This document shows, piece by piece, positions 1 through 7,984 of a stretch of DNA of 42,784 nucleotides (positions are counted from its first letter, which is position 1; each line of letters opens with the position of its first letter). The notes below the pieces were generated by a model. The model was not told where the DNA came from, searched no databases, and saw only the letters and a list, made by a program, of their open reading frames with translations. Source of the stretch: Novosphingobium sp. (lineage in GTDB: Bacteria; Pseudomonadota; Alphaproteobacteria; Sphingomonadales; Sphingomonadaceae); NCBI GenBank assembly GCA_004211435.1, contig SECS01000011.1, positions 1 through 42,784 of the forward strand, given 5' to 3'. A program made the position numbers and the translations under genes.

Positions 1-60
1 GCGCTCGATATGCGCCACCCCGCGCATCAGGCGCTTCGTGGTCCGGTCGTGATCCCCCAT
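1..60 (-). CDS. Partial CDS, unknown product (runs off left edge)
   Basis: A minus-strand frame opens at an ATG at 60-58 and stays open to the window edge, giving 20 residues beginning MGDHDRTTKRLMRG. Almost every third codon position in this frame is G or C, as expected for coding DNA in this genome, and the competing ATG frame from position 73 lacks that bias. It lies about 70 bases downstream of the SDR gene on the same strand, so it could be the next operon member. No good ribosome-binding site is visible and the fragment is too short to assign a family. Confidence 0.35.
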   Translation of the reverse strand, partial: MGDHDRTTKRLMRGVAHIER

Positions 61-130
61 GGGCGCAAGGCATAGCATGCCGCCGGCCTAGCGCGGCAAG
101 GCCCTGCCCGTTTGACCGCGCTTGCTGAAA

Positions 131-982
131 TCAGACCTTGCCGATCGAACGCAGGTAGTCGTCGCGGACCTGGCCGAACAGCTCGTTCTGCTTGAGCGTC
201 TCACCCGCGGTAACGCCGCCGTCGACCGCGATGATCTGGCCGGTGACATGCGCGGCGCGGTCGCTCGCGAGGAACATCGCCATGTTGCCGATATCGCGCG
301 GATCGCCGGTGTGCTTGAGCGGCTGGGTCACCAGCCGCGCGGGCTCGATCGCCGCGATCAGGCCTTTCATCTCCTCATCGCTGAGCCCGGGGATCGGCAG
401 CGAATTCATCCGCGTCGGGATGCCGCCCGGGGCGATCGCGTTGACGCGGATGCCGTATTCGCCGAGGTCGACCGCGGCGCAGCGGGTGAACACGTTGATC
501 CCCGCCTTCGAGGCGCGATAGGTCGGGATCGCATAGCTCGGCTCGAGCGCGGCGATCGAGCTGGTGTTGATGATCGAGCCCCTGCCCTTGGTCCGCATAT
601 GAAGCCCGGCGAAGCGGGTGGCATGCATGACGCTGGCCAGGTTGGTGTTCATCACCGCGTCGAAATCGTCGAAGCCGTCGTCGAGCAGGCGCTGGTGGAA
701 GGCACCGGGCATGCCCGCATTGTTGAACAGGACGTCGAGGTCGCCGAATTCGGTGATCGCGAACCGGATCAGCGCCCGCAGATCATCCTTGCGCGCGACG
801 TCGGTCCGCAGGAACCGCGCGTTGCCGCCGAGCGACCGGGCCAGCGCCTCGCCCGCCTCGACGTCGAGATCGGCGATGACGACCCGCGCGCCCTCCTCGG
901 CGAAGACCTCGACCGCGCCGCGACCGATGCCGTGAGCGCCGCCGGTGACGATCGCCACCTTGCCGTCGAGTTCCTGCGCCAT
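131..982 (-). CDS. SDR-family NAD(P)-dependent oxidoreductase
   Basis: A 283-residue classical short-chain dehydrogenase/reductase. The glycine-rich cofactor loop TGGAHGIG lies at residues 13-20, NNAG at 87-90, the catalytic serine at about 141-142 in NTSS, and the YxxxK pair at Tyr155 and Lys159. An acidic residue at the end of the second strand (IADLD, 37-41) suggests NAD preference. It should oxidise a secondary alcohol or reduce a ketone in the cytoplasm. The substrate is not readable, although SDRs of this type are common in sphingomonad degradation of steroids, terpenoids and aromatics. It lies 43 bases downstream of the rRNA methyltransferase on the same strand, so co-transcription is possible but no functional link is evident. 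The C-terminal tail (about 30 residues after DGGVTAG) is slightly longer than in minimal SDRs. Confidence 0.9.
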   Translation of the reverse strand: MAQELDGKVAIVTGGAHGIGRGAVEVFAEEGARVVIADLDVEAGEALARSLGGNARFLRTDVARKDDLRALIRFAITEFGDLDVLFNNAGMPGAFHQRLLDDGFDDFDAVMNTNLASVMHATRFAGLHMRTKGRGSIINTSSIAALEPSYAIPTYRASKAGINVFTRCAAVDLGEYGIRVNAIAPGGIPTRMNSLPIPGLSDEEMKGLIAAIEPARLVTQPLKHTGDPRDIGNMAMFLASDRAAHVTGQIIAVDGGVTAGETLKQNELFGQVRDDYLRSIGKV

Positions 983-1025
983 CCGTCTCTCCCGTCTTGT
1001 GCGGACGGACTATGGCGGCCGGTGG

Positions 1026-2237
1026 TCAGGCGCGCCAAGACCCCACGAAGAAGCCGTCCATGCCCCCTGCAGCCATGCCGGGATCGGTGCGCAGCCAGCC
1101 TTCGGGCGTGCTCGCGAAGCCGGTCAGGTCGATCGGCTCCGGCGCGAGCGTTACCTTCGCGGCCTGATCTTCGCCTTCCTCGCGCTCGAGCGAGCAGACC
1201 GCATAGACCAGCCGCCCGCCGGGCTTGAGCCAGCCGGCCGCGCGTTCGAGCAAGGCGGCCTGGAGCTCGGCCATCTCGGCGATCTGGCGCGGGCCTATGC
1301 GGTGGAGCACGTCGGGATGGCGGCGGCAGGTGCCGGTCGCGGTACAGGGCGCATCGAGCAGCACGGCGTCGAACATTTCGGCCGGTTCCCACTTGAGCGC
1401 ATCGGCGACCACGACCTCGGCCGTCAGCCCGGTACGGTCGAGGTTCTGGCGCAGCCGCTCGAGCCGCTTGTCGCTGATGTCGAGCGCCGTGACCTGCCAG
1501 CCCGCCGCGGCGAGTTGCAGCGTCTTGCCGCCCGGCGCGGCGCAGAGGTCGAGAACGCGGCGTCCCTCGCCCGCGCCCAGAATGCGCGCCGGCAGGCCGG
1601 CGGCGAGGTCCTGCACCCACCAGGCGCCATCCGCGAAACCTGCGATATTCTCGATCGCCTCGCCGCGCGGCAGCCGGACATGGCCGGGCGTTAGCGAGAC
1701 GCCGCCGAGCCGTTCCGCCCATTGCCCGGTCTCGGCCGGATCGCGCAGCGTCAGATCGAGCGGCGGCGGCTCAGCCAGCGCCGCGGCGATCGCCGGGCCG
1801 CGCTCGCCCCAGCGCGCAGCGACCCGCTCGGGCAGGGTCGGCGCATCGGGCAGGCGCGCTTCGCGCTTGTTCAAGGTCGAGAACACGCCGTGCGCCAACC
1901 GCTTCGGGCCGCCCGTCAGCAAGGGGAGCGCCGTGGCGATGATGGCGTGGGGCGGCGTATCCAGCCGCAACCATTGCGCCAGCATCAGCCGCAGCACCGC
2001 GCGCGGCTTGGCGTCTTCGGGCAGGACCTGCTGCGTGGCGCTGTCGATCAGCGCATCGAGATCGATCAGCCAGCGCAGCGTCTCGGCGGTGATTGCGCGC
2101 GCCAGGGCGCGATCGGCATCGCCACGCACGTTCTGCAAGGCGTTGTGCGTCGCCTGGTCGAGCGTCTCGCCGCGGCGCAGGACGGCATCGAGCAGACGGA
2201 GCGCGGCGGCGCGCGCCGGTAATCCGGGAATATCCAT
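1026..2237 (-). CDS. rsmB: RsmB-type 16S rRNA (cytosine-C5) methyltransferase
   Basis: A 403-residue protein with an N-terminal NusB-like helical domain (about residues 5-130) and a C-terminal Rossmann-type SAM methyltransferase domain. The SAM loop DLCAAPGGKT is at 229-238. Motif IV DAPC carries Cys297 and motif VI AVCSLE carries Cys347, the two cysteines used by RNA m5C methyltransferases for product release and nucleophilic attack. The NusB plus RsmB arrangement is the RsmB/Sun signature; the E. coli enzyme methylates C967 of 16S rRNA. Motif VI usually reads TCS and here reads VCS, but the cysteine is kept. The start lies close to the divergent SDHAF4 gene, so the two share a very short promoter region. 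Confidence 0.88.
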   Translation of the reverse strand: MDIPGLPARAAALRLLDAVLRRGETLDQATHNALQNVRGDADRALARAITAETLRWLIDLDALIDSATQQVLPEDAKPRAVLRLMLAQWLRLDTPPHAIIATALPLLTGGPKRLAHGVFSTLNKREARLPDAPTLPERVAARWGERGPAIAAALAEPPPLDLTLRDPAETGQWAERLGGVSLTPGHVRLPRGEAIENIAGFADGAWWVQDLAAGLPARILGAGEGRRVLDLCAAPGGKTLQLAAAGWQVTALDISDKRLERLRQNLDRTGLTAEVVVADALKWEPAEMFDAVLLDAPCTATGTCRRHPDVLHRIGPRQIAEMAELQAALLERAAGWLKPGGRLVYAVCSLEREEGEDQAAKVTLAPEPIDLTGFASTPEGWLRTDPGMAAGGMDGFFVGSWRA

Positions 2238-2282
2238 CGCCGGCCCCTAATGCAGATTGCATCGGGGGACCAGCCGTCCCAC

Positions 2283-2459
2283 ATGAGCCTGATGACCGAG
2301 CGAGCGACCAAACGACCCGAAGGCTTCGAGAAGCCCGCGAATTGGACCAACGAACCGGCTCCCGAACCCGAAAAGCCGAAGACCGACGACGATCCCGACG
2401 GTCTCGCCCCCACGCGCTATGGCGACTGGGTGCGGAACGGTATCGCCGTCGATTTCTGA
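2283..2459 (+). CDS. DUF1674 / SDHAF4-like succinate dehydrogenase assembly factor
   Basis: A small protein (58 residues from the ATG at 2283; 69 if the upstream in-frame ATG at 2250 is used). The C-terminus reads GLAPTRYGDWVRNGIAVDF, the diagnostic motif of the DUF1674 family, whose mitochondrial member SDHAF4 binds flavinylated SdhA and helps assemble succinate dehydrogenase. The N-terminal half is charged and proline-rich, as is usual in this family. The 2283 start is preferred because the upstream residues do not resemble the family, although a purine-rich stretch (GGGGGA near 2265) lies rather far from it. It is divergent from rsmB with only a short gap. No sdh genes are present in the window. 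Confidence 0.8.
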   Translation: MSLMTERATKRPEGFEKPANWTNEPAPEPEKPKTDDDPDGLAPTRYGDWVRNGIAVDF

Positions 2460-2566
2460 CGCCCGGCGGAAGGCGAAATGCGCCTGTCCTACAGCTCGCG
2501 TTTCCCCCAGGATCACCGGTACCTTGGCGTTGCCGCGCGGGGGGCGTTGAGGTTCGATTTTTCGAT

Positions 2567-2630
2567 AAGGTGACGGAAAGCGGCGCAAGGTGCCCCAAAA
2601 CGGCGTCACTTTCGTCACCTTTGTCACCTT
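2567..2630. repeat. Short tandem 9-mers with an inverted copy
   Basis: Three adjacent 9-base units, CGTCACTTT, CGTCACCTT and TGTCACCTT, run from 2604 to 2630. An inverse copy, AAGGTGACG, lies at 2567-2575 and is exactly complementary to the middle unit. The array sits between SDHAF4 (+) and the L,D-transpeptidase gene (-), which are convergent. It could form a stem-loop or be a dispersed intergenic repeat. Read on the minus strand it would encode repeated Lys-Val-Thr, but no gene is supported there. Confidence 0.6.
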
Positions 2631-2659
2631 GAGCGAGCCCTCGGCCGATCTTCCCATGA

Positions 2660-3169
2660 TCAGGGCAGGATATCGATCACGGTTCCATCCGGCACCGCGC
2701 TCCACAGCACTTCGATCTCGTCGTCGCTGAGCGCGATGCAGCCGTCGGTCCAGTCGCCGGGCACCCGGTCGCCGTTTTCCCCACCCACCCAGTCGTTGGG
2801 CTGGCCGTGAATGAAGATCAGCCCGCCGGGGCTGCGCCCCCGCGCCCGCGCATAGGCGACGTCGGCCGCGTTCGGATAGGATATGTGCAGCGACAGGTAG
2901 TAGCTGCTGTTCCGGTTGCCATAGTCGATCGTGTAGCGCCCCTCGGGCGTGCGTTCATCGCCCTGGAAGCGCTTGTGGCCCTGCGGCGCATCGCCGAGCT
3001 GGATGCCGGTGATCGTGTAGACCAGCCGGCCGCCGGCATAGAGCTCGATCACCCGCTCAGCCTTGCGCACGACGACCTGCTCGATCGTCGGTAGCCGGAG
3101 CGGCACCTCCGCCCCCGCCGCGCCGGTCAGCAAGCTGAGACCGATCGCAGCGAGGCGGAGCGCCTTCAT
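2660..3169 (-). CDS. Secreted L,D-transpeptidase (YkuD-fold) family protein
   Basis: A 169-residue protein with a signal peptide (MKALRLAAIG onward, likely cleaved after AGA near residue 20). The YkuD catalytic signature is present: His121 in FIHGQP and the nucleophile Cys144 in GDWTDGCIAL. The family crosslinks peptidoglycan through 3-3 bonds, attaches lipoproteins, or, in the YafK/DpaA branch, cleaves such links. The DGCIAL version and small size suggest the YafK-like branch rather than classical SHGCIR enzymes, so transpeptidase versus amidase activity is open. The product is probably periplasmic. The stop of purA lies 4 bases upstream of this start region, so it is probably co-transcribed with purA; no functional link is known. 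Confidence 0.82.
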   Translation of the reverse strand: MKALRLAAIGLSLLTGAAGAEVPLRLPTIEQVVVRKAERVIELYAGGRLVYTITGIQLGDAPQGHKRFQGDERTPEGRYTIDYGNRNSSYYLSLHISYPNAADVAYARARGRSPGGLIFIHGQPNDWVGGENGDRVPGDWTDGCIALSDDEIEVLWSAVPDGTVIDILP

Positions 3170-3173
3170 CGCA

Positions 3174-4463
3174 TCAATCCACGAAGGGGTCGCGCACGAG
3201 GATCGTATCCTCGCGCTCGGGGCTGGTCGAGACCAGCGCCACCGGGGTCTGGATCAGCTCCTGCACGCGCTGGATGTACTTGATCGCCTGCGCGGGAAGG
3301 TCGGCCCAGGAGCGGGCGCCGGCGGTGGTGCCTTCCCAGCCGTCCATTTCCTCGTAGATCGGCTCGACGTTGGCCTGGTCGGCGGCGTGGCTCGGGAAGA
3401 AGTCCAGAACCTTGCCGTTGAGGCGATAGCCCGTGCAGATCTTCACGGTCTCGAAGCCGTCGAGCACATCGAGCTTGGTCAGGGCTATGCCGGTCACGCC
3501 CGAGATCGCGCAGGACTGGCGCACGAGCACCGCATCGAACCAGCCGCAGCGACGCTTGCGGCCGGTGACCGTGCCGAATTCGTGGCCGCGCTCGCCCAGG
3601 CGCTGACCGGTCTCGTCCTCGAGCTCGGTCGGGAACGGGCCCGAGCCGACGCGCGTGGTATAGGCCTTGACGATGCCGAGCACGAAGCCGGTCGCGCTGG
3701 GGCCGAGCCCCGAGCCCGAGGCGGCGGTACCGCTGACCGTGTTCGAGCTGGTGACGAAGGGGTAGGTGCCGTGGTCGACGTCGAGCAGCACGCCCTGCGC
3801 GCCCTCGAACAGGATGCGCGCGCCGGCCTTGCGGACGGTGTTGAGGCGGCTCCACACCGGCTCGGCGAACTGCAGCACCGACGGCGCGATCTCGCGCAGC
3901 GACGCCAGCAGCGCCTCGCGATCGACCGGCGGCTGGCCGAAGCCCGCGCGCAGCGCGTCGTGGTGCGCGCAAAGCCGGTCCAGCTGCGAATCGAGCGCGT
4001 CGAGGTGCGCGAGGTCGCAGACGCGGATCGCGCGGCGGCCGACCTTGTCCTCGTAGGCCGGGCCGATGCCGCGGCCGGTCGTGCCGATCTTGCCAGCGCC
4101 GGCGGCATTCTCGCGCATGACGTCGAGCTCGCCGTGGATCGGCAGGATCAGCGGGCAATTGTCGGCGATCGCGAAGTTCTCGCGGCTGATCGTCACGCCC
4201 TGGCCCTCGAGCTTGGCGATCTCGCTCTTGAGGTGCCACGGATCGAGCACCACGCCGTTGCCGATGATCGACAGCGTGCCGCGCACGATGCCCGAGGGCA
4301 GCAGGCTGAGCTTGTAGACCTGCTCGCCGACCACGAGCGTGTGGCCGGCATTGTGGCCGCCCTGGAAACGGACGACGGCGTCGGCGCGGCTGGCCAGCCA
4401 GTCGACGATCTTGCCTTTGCCCTCGTCGCCCCACTGGGCGCCGATCACGGTTACGTTAGCCAT
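3174..4463 (-). CDS. purA: Adenylosuccinate synthase
   Basis: A 429-residue enzyme that converts IMP, aspartate and GTP to adenylosuccinate, the first committed step to AMP. The N-terminus [20 protein letters not shown] contains the family P-loop [31 protein letters not shown] and the C-terminal STSPERED segment are all conserved. Length is normal for bacterial PurA. The reading frame is open upstream to 4793, but the ATG at 4463 is chosen because it begins the conserved N-terminus and has GGAGGA eight bases before it. As far as is known the gene sits near serC, serA and hisZ in many sphingomonads; here the order is kept but separated by other genes. Confidence 0.97.
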   Translation of the reverse strand: MANVTVIGAQWGDEGKGKIVDWLASRADAVVRFQGGHNAGHTLVVGEQVYKLSLLPSGIVRGTLSIIGNGVVLDPWHLKSEIAKLEGQGVTISRENFAIADNCPLILPIHGELDVMRENAAGAGKIGTTGRGIGPAYEDKVGRRAIRVCDLAHLDALDSQLDRLCAHHDALRAGFGQPPVDREALLASLREIAPSVLQFAEPVWSRLNTVRKAGARILFEGAQGVLLDVDHGTYPFVTSSNTVSGTAASGSGLGPSATGFVLGIVKAYTTRVGSGPFPTELEDETGQRLGERGHEFGTVTGRKRRCGWFDAVLVRQSCAISGVTGIALTKLDVLDGFETVKICTGYRLNGKVLDFFPSHAADQANVEPIYEEMDGWEGTTAGARSWADLPAQAIKYIQRVQELIQTPVALVSTSPEREDTILVRDPFVD

Positions 4464-4677
4464 GGATAGAGTCCTCCACCCTGCCAGGAAGATCCGCAAG
4501 CGCCCTTCGACAGGACTCGACGCCGGGATGGGACAGGTGAGCCAGCGGCCCAATGCGGGGCGCGGCCTACTTGTGACAGTTCGAGGCGTCAAGGTCCAAA
4601 GCCATGGCGGCCCGGACAGTTCATCGCCGGTTAGGGCAGACTGTGTGCAATAGGGCGCGCAAGCGGGGAGCGAACGC

Positions 4678-5565
4678 ATGAACAAGACCTTGGCCGTAGC
4701 CCTATTCGCACTGGTGGCGGCCTCCGTCCCAGCAGACGCGCAGCGCCTGCGCGATCGACTCGCGCGTGGCGAGGCACCCGCGGCCGATCGCACGATCGCC
4801 TATGGCAGCGACCCACAGCAGAAGCTCGACCTCTGGCGCGCGAAGGGCGTCACCGGGCCCGCCCCGCTGGTCCTGTTCGTCCACGGCGGCGGCTGGCAGC
4901 GCGGCAGCAAGGACAACGCCACCGGTCGCGCCAAGGCGACCCACTATCCGCACTCCGGCTATGCCTTCGCCTCGATCGACTATCGCCTCGTGCCCGAGGC
5001 CACGGTCGAGCAGCAGGCGCAGGACGTCGCCCAGGCGCTGAAGGCCGTGCTCGACCAGGCCGCAGCGCTCGGCGTCGACCGTCGGCGCGTCGTGCTGATG
5101 GGCCACAGCGCGGGCGCCCACCTCGTCGCCCTGGTCGGCACCGACGAGCGCTATCTGCGCGCGGCCGGCCTGTCCTTCGCCGACCTTGCGGGCGTGATCC
5201 CGATCGACGGCGCCGCCTACGACGTCGCCGCGCAGATGGCCGATGCCGGCCGCTTCATGCAGGCCACCTACGAGCAGGCCTTCGGCACCGAGACCGAGCG
5301 TCAGCGCCGGCTCTCGCCCACGCTCCACGCCGGAACGCCCAACGCGCCGCGGTTCCTGCTCCTGCATGTCGAGCGCGACGACGGGACAAGGCAGGCGCAG
5401 GGCCTCGCCACCGCCCTGCGCACGGCCGGGACCGAGGTGGAGGTCCAGGCCCTCCCCGGCACCGGCCTGAGGGGGCACATGGAGATCAACCGCCGGCTCG
5501 GCGATCCCGCCTATGCCGCGACGCCGGTGGTCGACGCCTGGCTCAAGCGGGTGTTTGCGCGCTGA
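4678..5565 (+). CDS. Secreted alpha/beta hydrolase (carboxylesterase type)
   Basis: A 295-residue protein with a clear signal peptide ([21 protein letters not shown], cleavage near residue 21), so it is exported. The oxyanion-hole motif HGGG is at residues 69-72, as in the hormone-sensitive-lipase/BD-FAE branch of esterases. The nucleophile is Ser144 in GHSAG. The likely acid is Asp234 or Asp235 in HVERDD and the likely histidine is His267 in RGHMEI. The ATG has GGGGAG seven bases upstream. It probably hydrolyses an ester, but the substrate is unknown. Its 3' end overlaps the convergent SnoaL-like gene by 23 bases. It sits between purA and hisZ. Confidence 0.85.
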   Translation: MNKTLAVALFALVAASVPADAQRLRDRLARGEAPAADRTIAYGSDPQQKLDLWRAKGVTGPAPLVLFVHGGGWQRGSKDNATGRAKATHYPHSGYAFASIDYRLVPEATVEQQAQDVAQALKAVLDQAAALGVDRRRVVLMGHSAGAHLVALVGTDERYLRAAGLSFADLAGVIPIDGAAYDVAAQMADAGRFMQATYEQAFGTETERQRRLSPTLHAGTPNAPRFLLLHVERDDGTRQAQGLATALRTAGTEVEVQALPGTGLRGHMEINRRLGDPAYAATPVVDAWLKRVFAR

Positions 5566-5935
5566 CGGGCTCTGGAAGGTTGTAGAACCCGCGCACCGAG
5601 ACGATCCGGCCCTCGGCGTCGAAGCGGAACTGGTCGACGATCGGAGACAGACCTCGGCGTCGATCGGGCGGTCCCATCTCGCAGGCGAGGATCGCCAGAG
5701 CCTCGCTGCCGCAGACGATCACCGTATCGGTCAGCCATATCCTGACCGCGTTGCGGACGATGTCGTACCAGATCGGCCCGACGACCTGATCCTTGCCGCG
5801 GACCTGGCGGATGCCGACAGGGTCCTCGTAGACTACGTCCTCGGCATAGAGCGCGGCCCAGGCCTCGGCATCCTGCTCGGACTGCGCGCGGCAATAGGCC
5901 TCGATCGCGGTGACGATCTCCGCGCGACCGGTCAT
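5543..5935 (-). CDS. SnoaL-like / NTF2-fold domain protein
   Basis: A 130-residue single-domain protein of the SnoaL-like polyketide cyclase/NTF2 superfamily, seen in the helix IEAYCRAQSEQDAEAWAALY followed by AEDVVYEDPVG and the central strand pattern ending in SVRGFYNLPEP. Members include isomerases, dehydratases, cyclases and non-enzymatic binding proteins; the local reaction cannot be named. The chosen ATG overlaps the stop of the upstream GNAT gene (ATGA, 4 bases), which indicates translational coupling. The frame stays open far upstream, but that extension lies entirely inside the GNAT gene and is not coding. Its 3' end overlaps the esterase gene on the other strand. Confidence 0.78.
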   Translation of the reverse strand: MTGRAEIVTAIEAYCRAQSEQDAEAWAALYAEDVVYEDPVGIRQVRGKDQVVGPIWYDIVRNAVRIWLTDTVIVCGSEALAILACEMGPPDRRRGLSPIVDQFRFDAEGRIVSVRGFYNLPEPVSAQTPA

Positions 5936-6528
5936 GGCTGCCCCCAGAGCATGCCCCAGACGTGCGGCCCGCCGTCGGGAATGTCGAACTCGTCGATGAC
6001 CTGGAAACCGACATGCCGGTAATAGCCGAAATTGTCGGGATTCATGACCTCGACGTAGACCGGCATGCCCGCCGCCTGAGCAAGTGCCAGGCCCGAGCGG
6101 ACGATGGCCCCGCCGAGCCCCGTTCCCTGCGCCGCGGGACGGACTCCGATGAACTGCAGATACCACCAGTCGAAATCGGCCGGCTGGTGCGCCCGGAGCG
6201 TCGCGCCCATGAGCTGCGAGTGCTCGGCGCCGGCGCTGAAGGCTCGTGCCATGGCCGTGCGCCAGGGCGCCATCTCGTGAGGCTCGGGATGAATCCGCCC
6301 CGGTTGCCGCCACAGCGAGACCGCATCGCTCGCTTCGGAGCGCAATGCCAGGCCTTGCAGCATCGTGCCACCGACGATCGGCTCGAAGAAAAAGGGCAAC
6401 CGCGCGATCCGGTCCGCGCGATCGGGCCATATCCAGGCCAGGCCGGGATCGTCGGCGAAGGCCTCGCAAAACGATCGCACCATGGCATCCGCATCGCGCG
6501 CTTCCGCGCGGGACATCGTCGTTTGCAT
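5932..6528 (-). CDS. GNAT-family N-acetyltransferase
   Basis: A 198-residue protein of the GCN5-related acetyltransferase fold. Motif A is clear in LQFIGVRPAAQGTGLGGAIV (about residues 125-145), with the Q-x-x-G-x-G acetyl-CoA pyrophosphate loop, and the C-terminal part NPDNFGYYRHVGFQV is the typical motif B. The acceptor is unknown. The ATG at 6528 is preferred; a TTG directly before it (6531) is also in frame. GGGAGAGG lies just upstream. The gene is coupled to the SnoaL-like gene by an ATGA overlap, so the two may act on the same small molecule, which is an inference from arrangement only. Confidence 0.85.
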   Translation of the reverse strand: MQTTMSRAEARDADAMVRSFCEAFADDPGLAWIWPDRADRIARLPFFFEPIVGGTMLQGLALRSEASDAVSLWRQPGRIHPEPHEMAPWRTAMARAFSAGAEHSQLMGATLRAHQPADFDWWYLQFIGVRPAAQGTGLGGAIVRSGLALAQAAGMPVYVEVMNPDNFGYYRHVGFQVIDEFDIPDGGPHVWGMLWGQP

Positions 6529-6626
6529 CAAGCCTCTCCCAAAGCTCGTTCGAGAACAATGTTCTCAATTCGGTCTAACCGAGCCGGCGCGGGAGGTAAA
6601 GCGGTGTAATCGGGATTTTGCCGCGC

Positions 6627-7751
6627 TTAGAGCGCGATGGCCTCGCTACCGCCCAGGCGATGCGTGCAGCCGAGCGCACGGGCATCGTCGCCCTCGCCCA
6701 GCGCCGCGACCGTGCGCCAGCCGATCGCGCGCAGGCGCGCCGCGGCCTCGACGTCGTGGCCGAGCGGCAGGAACAGCGTGTCGCGCCTTGGCTCGATCGC
6801 GGCAAGCGCATCGATCAGCGGATCGGGGTAGAGCGAGAAGCCCGTCGCGGCCTCGTCCTGGCCCGCATGCTTGGTCAGGATGCGATAGGTGCCGCCGCGG
6901 CCCAGCACGCCCGAGACGCCCTCGGCATAGATCGTGAAACCGAACCACGACTGATACTCGAAACCATGACGCTCCGAGGGATCGAGCGTGACGCGCGCCA
7001 GGCCCGAAACCCGAGCGGCGATCTCCCGCAGACCCAGGATGCGGCTGGCAAGCGCGCCGCCGGCATCGATCGCCGCCAAGCGCTCTATCGCGGTGTCGAA
7101 CGGCCCGATAGCGGTCAGCAACGGCAGATAGGCCTCGCCGCCGGCCGCGACGAGTCCGCCGGCGTCCTTGGCGTCGAGCTCACGGCGGACCGCTTCGATC
7201 CGGTCGGCCGGCAGGGGCAGCGCCTTCTCGGCCAGGGTGTCGACGAGATCGGGCAAGGTAAAGTCGACCGATACGCCCTGGGCACCTGCGGCGACCAGAG
7301 TCTCGATCGCCATGGCGACGAGTTCGGCAGCAGCGGCCACCGAATCGCTGCCGATCAGTTCGGCGCCGAGTTGCAGGCGCTCGCGCGTGGGATCGAGTCC
7401 ATCGCCCTTGATCGTGACGACCTGACCCGCATAGCAGAGCCGCAGCGGCCGCGCGGCGCCGGCCAGGCTGGTGGCCGCGATCCGACCGACCTGTGGCGTG
7501 ATGTCCGAACGCAGCGCCAAAGTCCGCAGGCTCGCCGGATCGACGAAGCGGAACATGCGGCGTGGCTGGACACCCTCCATGCGGCTCGCCAGCGACTTCT
7601 CGAACTCGATCGAAGGCGGCTGCACCCGGTCGTAGCCGTGGCTCTCGAGCACGTCGATCGCTGCGCGCGTCGCGCGTGCTGCCACCGCGGCACTGCGCGG
7701 CAGCCGGTCCTCGAGCCCTTCGGGCAGCAGATCGCGGTCGGTGTCTTCCAT
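6627..7751 (-). CDS. hisZ: ATP phosphoribosyltransferase regulatory subunit HisZ
   Basis: A 374-residue class II aminoacyl-tRNA-synthetase-like protein without catalytic function of its own. LPEGLEDRLP at the N-terminus, the motif 2 region FRFVDPASLRTLALRSDITPQVGRIA and the C-terminal GFSLYPDPL segment fit HisZ rather than HisS, which is longer and has an anticodon-binding domain. HisZ pairs with the short form of HisG to make the first enzyme of histidine synthesis and mediates histidine feedback; the hisG partner is not in this window. The ATG at 7751 starts the conserved N-terminus; upstream in-frame codons to 7901 are AT-rich promoter DNA. It reads away from the TonB receptor gene, leaving a 233-base divergent region. 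Confidence 0.9.
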   Translation of the reverse strand: MEDTDRDLLPEGLEDRLPRSAAVAARATRAAIDVLESHGYDRVQPPSIEFEKSLASRMEGVQPRRMFRFVDPASLRTLALRSDITPQVGRIAATSLAGAARPLRLCYAGQVVTIKGDGLDPTRERLQLGAELIGSDSVAAAAELVAMAIETLVAAGAQGVSVDFTLPDLVDTLAEKALPLPADRIEAVRRELDAKDAGGLVAAGGEAYLPLLTAIGPFDTAIERLAAIDAGGALASRILGLREIAARVSGLARVTLDPSERHGFEYQSWFGFTIYAEGVSGVLGRGGTYRILTKHAGQDEAATGFSLYPDPLIDALAAIEPRRDTLFLPLGHDVEAAARLRAIGWRTVAALGEGDDARALGCTHRLGGSEAIAL

Positions 7752-7984
7752 AGCGCTCGCCGGTTGGCGGGCATCGCCGCCGAAGTCAATGATATCGGCG
7801 CGCGCCCGAACGGACCGATCGCGCCTTCGCAAATAGATCGCGAACGATACCTTATAATATAAATCCTGACGATAAGCGGGTCGCTCAAATGAAATTACCA
7901 AGGCATCTGCGATCTTATAAATGAACCCCCGCCGTGGGGGCGGCCTGACGAATATTGCGTGCTCCCCATGCGAAGGGGAAATTC

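Noticed and set aside
2247..2705. A minus-strand open frame containing Lys-Val-Thr repeats
   Set aside because: It overlaps SDHAF4 and the L,D-transpeptidase gene; its repeats come from the TCAC 9-mers, and no domain or ribosome-binding site supports it.
5543..6568. A 341-residue version of the SnoaL-like protein starting far upstream
   Set aside because: The added part lies within the GNAT gene in another frame and has no homology; the ATGA overlap at 5932-5935 gives a natural start.
7853..7858. A TATAAT box in the hisZ-receptor spacer
   Set aside because: The box is perfect but no -35 sequence lies at a suitable distance, so it was not called as a promoter.
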